The position numbers and the translations under genes are program-made. The notes under the pieces were generated by a model, which did no database searches, was not told where the DNA came from, and saw only the letters and a list, made by a program, of their open reading frames with translations. This document shows, in pieces, positions 56,333 through 64,000 of a DNA stretch of 64,000 nt; within the stretch, counting starts at the first letter, position 1; the number at the start of each line of letters is the position of its first letter. Source of the stretch: Plotosus lineatus (taxonomy: Eukaryota; Chordata; Actinopteri; Siluriformes; Plotosidae); the NCBI GenBank assembly GCA_024760905.1, contig CM045735.1, positions 34,086,749 through 34,150,748 on the forward strand, in the 5' to 3' direction.

Positions 56333-56679
56333 GGGGGCAGTGGTGGTCTAGTGGTATAGGGCGCTGGATCGCTGATCCAAAGGTTGGGGGTTCGAGTCCC
56401 ACTCTCCACAAGGTTGTCACTGTCCCCTCAGTGCAGCTAACTGGGTTATCAAAGGCGGGCCATGTCTCTCACTGTCTATGGTGAGAGGCATGTAAAAGAA
56501 CCATTGCTGACTTTCGTAAAGAGAAGGCTGCAAAGTCGTCAGCGTGTTTCTGTCCTTTGCTAAAAAGGGTTGTGACAGGAAGGGCATCCGACGTAAAAAT
56601 CTCTGCCAAATCAAAACATGCGAGTCAGATGATTCGCTGTGGCGACTCCTGAGTAAAAGGGAAAAAGCCGAAAGGAAGA
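56333..56679 (+). mobile_element. SINE-A copy (full length)
   Basis: It is intact from head to AAGCCGAAAGGAAGA tail, with a perfect 19-bp target-site duplication CAGTTATGTAGAGTGAGAA at 56314-56332 and 56680-56698. It sits directly upstream of RTE copy 5. Confidence 0.93.
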
Positions 56680-56714
56680 CAGTTATGTAGAGTGAGAACT
56701 GATCTGAACTGATC

Positions 56715-59700
56715 AAATGCAGCCGTGAGGGGAAGGCACAAACCAGTGTCTCTCCCTCACACTGGTCCCAAGCCCAGATAAATGCAGAGGGTTGCGCCAG
56801 GAAGGGCATCCGGCGTAAAACAAATGCCAAATATAATATGCGAGTCACAAGAAAGAATGTCATACCGGATCGGTCGAGGCCTGGGTTAACAACGATTGCC
56901 ATCAGTGCTGTTAACCAACAGGGTGCTGGTGGAAATTGGACTACTGTTGGTCGAAGACGTCGAAGAAGGAGAGGCGGGAGGCGTGTCCGTAGACAGAGAG
57001 AGAAGAGGAAATGCATGAGTCTAGGACTGAAAGTAGGGACTTTGAATGTTGGAACTATGGCAGGAAAAGGTAGAGAGCTGGCTGACATGATGCAGAGGAG
57101 GAAGGTGGACATACTGTGTGTTCAGGAGACCAGGTGGAAAGGTAGCAAGGCTAGAGGCTTAGGAGCAGGGTTTAAGCTGTTTTTTCATGGTGTTGATGGG
57201 AAGAGAAATGGAGTATGAGTCATCTTGAAGGAGGAGTATGTCAGGAATGTTCTAGAAGTGAAAAGAATGTCAGACAGAGTGATGAGTCTCAAGTTTGAAA
57301 TTGAAGGCGTGATGTTCAATGTTGTTAGTGCTTATGCCCCACAGGTAGGATTCGAGCTAGAAGAGAAGGAGAGATTTTGGAGTGACTTAGATGAAGTAAT
57401 GCAGAGTACCCCAGAGGTGAAAGAGTGGTCATTGGGGCATACTTCAATGGACATGTTGGTGCAGGAAACAGAGGGGACAAGGAAGTGATGGGCAGGTTTG
57501 GTATCCAGGACAGGAACGCAGAAGGACAGATGCTGGTAGATTTTGCAATGAAAATGGCTGTGGTAAATACTTTCTTCCAGAAGAGACATGGGCATAGGGT
57601 GACTTATAAAAGCAGAGATAGGAGCACACAAGACTACATCTTGTACAGGCGATGTAATTTGAAGGAAGTCAGTGACTGCAAAGTAGTAGTGGGTGAGAGT
57701 GTTGCCAAACAGCATAGGATGTTGGTATGCAGGATGACGCTGATGGTGAGGAAGGTGAAGAAGGCAAAGGCAGAGCAGAAGACAAAGTGGTGGAACCTGA
57801 AAAAGGAAGAGTGTCGGGTTGTCTTCAAGGAGGAGTTGAAACAGGCTCTGGGTGGTCAGGAAGTGCTTCCAGATGACTGGACAACTACAGCTAATGTGAT
57901 CAGGGAGACAGGTAGGAGAGTACTTGGTGTGTCATCTGGAAGGAGTAGATAAGGAGACTTGGTGGTGGAATGAGGAAGTGCAGGAGTGTGTACAAAAGAA
58001 GAGGTTAGCTAAGAAGAAGTGGGACATTGAGAGGAACGAAGCAAGAAAACAGGAGTACAGGGAGACTCAGCGTGAGGCGAAGGTCGTGGTGTCAAAGGCC
58101 AAGCTCAGGGCGTATGATGACTTGTATGCTTGGTTGGAAAGTAAAGAGGGAGAAAATGATTTATACAAATTGGCACAGCAGAGAAATAGAGATGGGAAGG
58201 ACGTGCAGCAAGTTAGATTGATAAAGGACAGAGAGGGAAATGTATTGACTGATGACTGAAGTGTGCTGAGAAGATGGAAAGAGTACTTTGAAGAGCTGAT
58301 GAATGAGGAAAATGAGAGAGAAAAAAAGAGTAGAAGAGGTGACTGTCGAGGACCAGGAAGTAGCAAAGATTAGTAAGGGTGAAGTGAGGAGGGAATTGAA
58401 GAGGATGAAGAATGGAAAGGCAGTTGGTCCTGATGACATACCGGTGGAGGTATGGAAGTGTCTAGGAGAGGTAGCAGTAGATTTCCTGACAAGAACATTC
58501 AACAAGGTCTTAGAGAGTGAGAGGATGCTGGAGGAATGGAGGAGAAGTGTGATGGTGCCCATTTTTAAGAACAAGGGAGACGTGCAGAGTTGTGGCAACT
58601 ACAGAGGGATAAAGTTGATGAGCCATACAATGAAGTTATGGGAAAGAATAGTGGAAGCTAGACTAAGGGCAGAGGTCAGCATTTGTGAGCAACAGTTTGG
58701 TTTCATGCCAAGAAAGAGCACCACAGATGCAGTGTTTGCTTTGAGGATGTTAATGGAGAAGTACAGAGAAGGTCAGACGGAGCTGCATTGTGCCTTTGTG
58801 GATCTGGAGAAAGCATATGACAGGGTGCCGAGAGAGGAACTGTGGTATTGCATGAGAAAGTCTGGAATGGCAGAGAAGTATGTTAGAGTGGTGCAGGACA
58901 TGTATAAGGGATGTAAGACAGTGGTGAGGTGTGCTGTCGGTGTGACAAGAGTTCAAGGTGGAGGTGGGACTGCATCAAGGGTCAGCTCTGAGCCCCTTCT
59001 TGTTTGCTATGGTGATGGACAGGCTGACAGACGAGGTTAGATAAGACTCCCCATGGACTATAATGTTTGCAGATGGCATTGTGATCTGTAGTGAGAGTAG
59101 AGAACAAGTGCAGCAAAATCTAGAGAGGTGGAGGTATGCCCCGGAAAGGAGAGGAATGAAGGTTAGCCTCAGTAAGACAGAATACATGTGTATGAATGAC
59201 AAGGACCCAAGAGGAACGGTGAGGTTACAGTGAGCAGAGATAAGGAAGGTGGAGGATTTTAAGTACTTAGGCTGAACAATCCAGAGCAGTGGAGAGTGTG
59301 GAAAAGTGGTGAAGAAGCGTATGCAGGCAGGTTGGAATGGTTGGAGAAAAGTGTCCGGTGTAATGTGTGATAGGAGGGTATCGGCAAGATTGAAAGGAAA
59401 AGTGTACAAGACGGTGTTGAGGGCAGCGATGATGTATGGTTTAGAACAGGGGTGTCACACTTGTGCCACAAAGGGCCATGTGGCTGCAGGTTTTTGTTTC
59501 ACCCAAGCAGCAGCACACCTGACTTTGCTCATTCAAACAAACGGTTTGAGTCTTCAGGCAGTTGATTGGTCAATCTGTGTGCTCTGTTCAGAGACTGACC
59601 AATGAACCACCTGAAGACTCAGGACAGCTGTTTAAATGAGCAAAATCAGGTGTGCTGCTGCTTGGTTGAAACAAAAACCTGCAGCCACATGGCCCTTTGT

Positions 59701-59891
59701 GGCACGAGTTTGACACCCCTGGTTTAGAAACAGTGGCCCTGGAGAAAAGACAAGAGGCAGAGCTGGAGGTATCAGAGATGAAAATGTTGAGGCTCTCTTT
59801 GGGAGTAACGAGGATGGATAGGATAAGGAATGAGCACATCAGAGGGAAAGCACATGTAAGACATTTTGGAGACAAAGTCAGAGAGGCTAGA
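56715..59891 (+). mobile_element. RTE-clade LINE copy 5 (5' UTR present, 3' end lost)
   Basis: The 5' UTR begins near 56715 (AAATGCAGCCGTGAGG). The endonuclease begins near 56838 and breaks at 57218 (TGA). Further frames lie at 57225-57952, 57924-58259 and 58303-59040. The catalytic ADD motif reads ADG near 59071, so the RT is dead irrespective of frameshifts. An hAT-like MITE interrupts it (59447-59721). The element stops at about 59891 and abuts Tigger-like sequence, with no 3' tail. Confidence 0.88.
59447..59721. mobile_element. hAT-like MITE (275 bp, palindromic), copy 2
   Basis: Same family and exact length as 17764-18038. A perfect 8-bp duplication GTTTAGAA lies at 59439-59446 and 59722-59729. 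It is inserted in RTE copy 5. Confidence 0.95.
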
Positions 59892-60424
59892 ATCTTGCAT
59901 CTTGCACCCATGCAAGTAGGCTTACACTTCTGAAAAACCATATTTACTTAGGGTTACAAAAGTCGGCAAAACAGTGTAAACACAAAGATGACAGACAACA
60001 TCTTAACACAAAGGTAACATGCTATATAACCGAGATATTATATTATATATATATTATATATATATGGGCCATTGGTGGTCGAGTGGTTAGGGCACAGTAT
60101 CACTGATCCTAAGGTTGGGGGTTCGAGTCCCCACAAGGTTGTCACTGTCCCCCCCAGTGCAACTAACTGGGTGATCAAAGGCCGGCCATGTCTCTCACTG
60201 TCTATGGTAAGAGGCATGTAAACGAACCATTGCTAACTTTTGTAAAGAGTAGGCTGCAAAGCCGTTAGTGTGTTTCTGTCCCTTGCTAAAAGGGTTGTGA
60301 CAGGAAGGGCATCTGACGTAAAAACCTCTGCCAAATCAAACGTGCGAATCAGATGATTCGCTGTGGCGACTCCCGAGTAAAAGGAAAAAAAGCCGAAAGG
60401 AAGAAAGGAAGACAGACATATATC

Positions 60425-60493
<69 letters not shown>

Positions 60494-60663
60494 TCAGTCT
60501 GTAGTTTGTAAACAATGAATGCAGCGTCATTGCGTCATTACGTCAGCGTACTACATAAGTACATCTAAACTCAAAATTTTTTTTTTTTTTTTTTTGGGGG
60601 GGACAAAAAACGCAAAATCGAAAAAATGTAAAACGGATGAACGTAAGTCGGGGAGCATCTGTA
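59892..60663 (-). mobile_element. Tigger-like element D (5' half) with nested SINE-A
   Basis: Its sequence matches 41342-41665: CTTGCACCCATGCAAGTAGG, AGGGTTACAAAAGTCGGCAA, then after the SINE and microsatellite GTAAACAATGAATGCAGCG and the end AACGTAAGTCGGGGAGCATC. Confidence 0.65.
60066..60416 (+). mobile_element. SINE-A copy
   Basis: Full-length SINE-A with B box GGTTCGAGTCC and tail GCCGAAAGGAAG, inserted between AT/AC microsatellites within Tigger-like sequence (59892-60663). Confidence 0.88.
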
Positions 60664-60722
60664 TAAGTTGCTCTTGATTCGAGCATCTGCCAAATGCTGC
60701 AAATAAATTAAATGAATAAATG
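60664..60722 (+). repeat. SINE-D 3' end
   Basis: TTGCTCTTGATTCGAGCATC, then TGCCAAATGCTGCAAATAAA and a short A/T-rich tail, the complement of the start of the copy at 22890. Confidence 0.4.
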
Positions 60723-61073
60723 AATCATCAATATTACATCAATTACCTGAAGTGTTCGGTTGCTTGCATACAGTACGTATTCATTCTGCACATGACTGCA
60801 TGCACTGCACAAGCTCTATTGAGACATTGCATGATACCGTGGCGAACTCGTGCACTCTCCCATTCTGTTTCCGTAGCAACACAGAGGGGCACTGCCAGGT
60901 GCATGCCAATTCGTATAAAGACCTCTTAGAATTAAAAAACCAAACAAACAAACAAAAAAAAACCCACCACAGTAGCCCACATCCATTACCAAAAACAGTG
61001 GCCACAGTCATTTCCAAAATGTCTACAACTATATTATGGGAAAGAAAACATTTACAATATGAAAGCAGCTTTA

Positions 61074-61074
<1 letters not shown>

Positions 61075-61121
<47 letters not shown>

Positions 61122-61271
61122 ACACACAAACACACACACACGGACGGACACACACACACGGACACACACGGACACACACACACACACGGACACAAAAATA
61201 CACACAGAAAGTCAGTTCTTTCTGACTGATCCAGCAATCTTTAACGTCTAATATAAACAAAAATCTATCTT

Positions 61272-61329
<58 letters not shown>

Positions 61330-61330
61330 C
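61075..61330. repeat. (CA)n and (GT)n arrays in inverted order
   Basis: A CA array with CGGACACACA variants at 61075-61205 and a GT array at 61272-61324, about 70 bp apart, form a potential large hairpin. Confidence 0.95.
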
Positions 61331-61519
61331 ATACACACACTTGTACCTGCTACATATTGAAGAGCTGAATAAATTTTTAACCAACCGTATGAGGACTTTT
61401 TTGGGAAGTGTAGACATTATGGCTGAATTAGAGTTCTAGGGTTCAGACTAGAATTAGGTTTAGATTGTATTTTTTTAGTATTTATTATTAATTATAACTA
61501 AATAACTACTGTAATTTGT

Positions 61520-61752
61520 TGTACCAATTAATCCTACTCGGGTCAGGTGAGGTACACCCTGAACATCTCAACAGTCCATTCACATTCACATTTTGCCCCT
61601 AGGGGCAATTGACACCAGCCAATTAGCCTAATATGCATGTTTTTGGACTGTGGGAAGAAAACCACCGTGCCTTGAGGAAGCCCACACAAGCACGAGGAGA
61701 ACATGCATACTCTGAGCCAGGGAAATGACCCTCTTGCTGTGAGACAGACTAA
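61520..61752 (-). mobile_element. SINE-B copy
   Basis: Reverse-oriented: CCAATTAATCCTACTCGGGT tail, GTTTTTGGACTGTGGGAAGA middle, head near GACCCTCTTGCTGTGAGACA. Confidence 0.65.
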
Positions 61753-62575
61753 CAAAAGGGTTGCTAGCTAAACACAACTGATTTTATAAGTTTGTATGTG
61801 TACCAATGTTCAGAACACAGATGCAGAGCAACTAGCCTATAATGTTACATTTTGTGTATATAGCTGACAACATGATGGTCAGATATTTGCACCACCAAGG
61901 TTCAATGAAGCTGAACAAAAGACATGACCATTTTCCAAATTAACTTCAGAGCCACACCCAAGTAACACCATAATGCCATTAGTAACTTACAGGCTATGGG
62001 AATACTGTACTGCTATCTATTCAACTTTTGGCTTTGGGACTGTTAAGGAGGAAGTGGAAAGCAGAGACCATTTCAGAACCCCCTGGAAAATAGAATATTA
62101 GCTATTGCTCTTTGCTGAAAGTACATGAACAAAAGCAAGCCAAAATATTCAGCTGATCAGTCCCAAGGAAGAGGAGAAGTAGGTGCTTGGCAGCAGTCAT
62201 GGGCCAAATACAAGTGCTGTTCAAGGATAAAAATACAGCTGGAGGGAGTTTAATACAGCTTGACAGATCTAGATACACCATTGGCTGGTATATGGTCAAG
62301 TGGTACTTTCTTATAGTAAATTCCATTTGATACATGTCATGGCTGTGTTTAAAGGAGTGTTTCTTCTCAACATTTGTGAAGTGTGACATGGTACAGGACC
62401 TTGCAGTGTACACACACACACACACACACACACATACACACACACACCCCTGTTTTCTGTAACCGCTTAATCCTAACTAGGGTCCCAGGTAGGCTGGCAC
62501 CCATCCCAGCCAACTCTGGGTAAGGGCAAAGTACACCCCGGACACCTCGCCAGGCCATCGCAGGGCGGAAACACG

Positions 62576-62791
62576 CCAATGGCTTTGCAGCCTACTCTTG
62601 TCGAAAGTCAGCAATAGTTCTTTTACATGCCTAACACCATAGACAATGAGAGACATGGCCGGCCTTTGATAACCTAGTTTGCTGCACAGCAGCGGGGATG
62701 GGCAGTGACAACCTTGTGGAGAGTGGGACTCGAACCCCCAACCTTTGGATCAGCAATCCAACACCCTATACCACTAGACCACCACTGTCCC
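62576..62791 (-). mobile_element. SINE-A head fragment fused to SINE-B tail
   Basis: The tRNA head and body of SINE-A (minus) run directly into an L2-tail-like SINE-B segment at 62455-62575. The usual SINE-A 3' tail is absent. The same kind of join is seen at 41684-41900 and 33490-33720. Confidence 0.75.
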
Positions 62792-63203
62792 AACAGATCT
62801 ATCTACAGACTTTAAATGTATACTGTACTTAATTAAGTAAAACCTTCTTCGTAGTATAGCACATCAAAGTCAATATGCAAATTAATGAGCTTTAACTGAC
62901 AGATCAACAAGCTGGGTACGGTTCCTATAAGGACAAATAGCACAGCAATGAATACCATGGAAGGGCATTTTAAGGATGATGAGACAGATGTCTGTGTGTT
63001 AGAGAAGTATATCTGTATTTCTAACTGACTATGTCTCACCTGTCTTTCTTTATGCACAAACAAAGGCTGAATTCAGGTCCCAGGGAAGAAACACCACCCT
63101 GAGCAGCCAAGCACACAAGAGGAAAGAAGGAGGAAAGAAGAACAAGAAGAAGAACAGAGGAGCGATCAAAGAAGACAGGACAAAATAAGAAAAGGAATAT
63201 GAT

Positions 63204-63598
63204 CTGTCTGTCTGTCTGTCTTCCTTCCTTTCGGCTTTTTCCTTTTTACTCGGGTGTCGCCACAGCGAATCATCTGATTCACACGTTTGATTTGGCAGAG
63301 GTTTTTACGTCGGTGCCCTTCCTGTCACAACCCTTTTAAGCAAGGGACAGAAACACGCTGACAACTTTGCAGCCTACTCTTTACGAAAGTCAGCAATGGT
63401 TCTTTTACATGCCTCTCACCATAGACAGTGATAGACATGGCCCGCCTTTGATAACCCAGTTAGCTGCACTGGGGGGACAGTGACAACCTTGTGGAGAGTG
63501 GGACTCAAACCCCCAACCTTTGGATCAGCGATCCAGTGCCCTATACCACTAGACCACCACTGCCCCACGAAAAACCACCACTGCCCCACCACTGCTCC
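63204..63598 (-). mobile_element. SINE-A copy
   Basis: Full-length SINE-A flanked by a perfect 17-bp duplication AAGAAAAGGAATATGAT (63187-63203, 63599-63615). The head end carries small extra repeats of CCACCACTGCCCCA. Confidence 0.92.
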
Positions 63599-63615
63599 AA
63601 GAAAAGGAATATGAT

Positions 63616-64000
63616 TATGGTACAAAAATAAAGCACATTTTTCTTACTGCCTCAAGTTAGATTATGTTGCTGGTTAAGTTTGTGTGGCTTTAGGAAGATT
63701 AAGCAAAACATTTTGTGTGAATTATTATGAAAGTTTTACAAGAGATGAGGCTTTTGGTTGAGAATGACCTTCCATATTTTGGCCATGATCTTCCGATCAA
63801 ATTCTGGTACCAGTACGTTTTTAAAGTATTATTCAACACTGTAATAGGATGATTTTTTTTTGGAAGTGTGGTATTACAGCAAGCTCAGCAGGGGGTGCTG
63901 CATATTTTTGTCCTTCCTTTTTTTGAAGGTTTCATCCCATAGATGGAGGTTCTCCAAGTGCTTGTCTTTTTGGACATTGATTTGGCTAAATAATGAGTCA
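63616..64000. other. Right end of window, no recognised feature
   Basis: A/T-rich unique-looking sequence. No exon or repeat identified. Confidence 0.55.

Noticed and set aside
62102..63063. Candidate upstream niban2 exons on the minus strand
   Set aside because: The frames have no resemblance to the NIBAN PH domain or linker; upstream exons are probably beyond 64000.

Overview
The window looks like a stretch of a teleost fish genome. Three multi-exon vertebrate protein genes are visible, with GT-AG introns and matching phases. They sit in a dense background of fish-type repeats: Rex3 and another RTE-clade LINE, tRNA-derived SINEs, hAT and Tigger/pogo-like MITEs, a Penelope-like remnant and many microsatellites. 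No prokaryotic gene organisation, rRNA or CRISPR is seen. The species cannot be named from this sequence.

Layout. (1) Positions 1 to about 15,750, minus strand: the 5' part of edem3, an ER mannosidase-like protein of glycoprotein degradation. Eight coding exons (4362-15150) encode the first 277 or so residues; the remaining exons lie left of position 1. Its introns hold two RTE LINE copies, several MITEs, and a composite Tigger-like element. (2) 20576-25663, plus strand: slc31a2, a CTR2-type copper transporter of 162 residues in three coding exons, divergent from edem3. (3) About 30,682-54,940, minus strand: the last eight coding exons of a niban2-like gene, convergent with slc31a2. Its 5' exons, including the PH domain, are not found up to 64,000, so 54,941-64,000 is probably intron or upstream sequence, and it is filled with repeats.

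The genes do not form a pathway. The structure of interest is in the repeats. An inverted pair of sequences at 38,421-38,636, with a third copy near 51,400, each carry a full hammerhead-ribozyme consensus in a Penelope-like context. A tRNA-headed SINE present in about a dozen copies combines pieces that match both the 5' UTR and the 3' tail of the RTE LINE in the same window. This implies a chimeric, internally deleted origin. Several insertions can be ordered in time from target-site duplications (SINE in SINE, LINE in SINE, hAT in SINE, hAT in LINE, hAT in Tigger-like).

All coordinates, splice sites and translations were read by eye. Family names rest on recall of known proteins and repeats; no database search was run.
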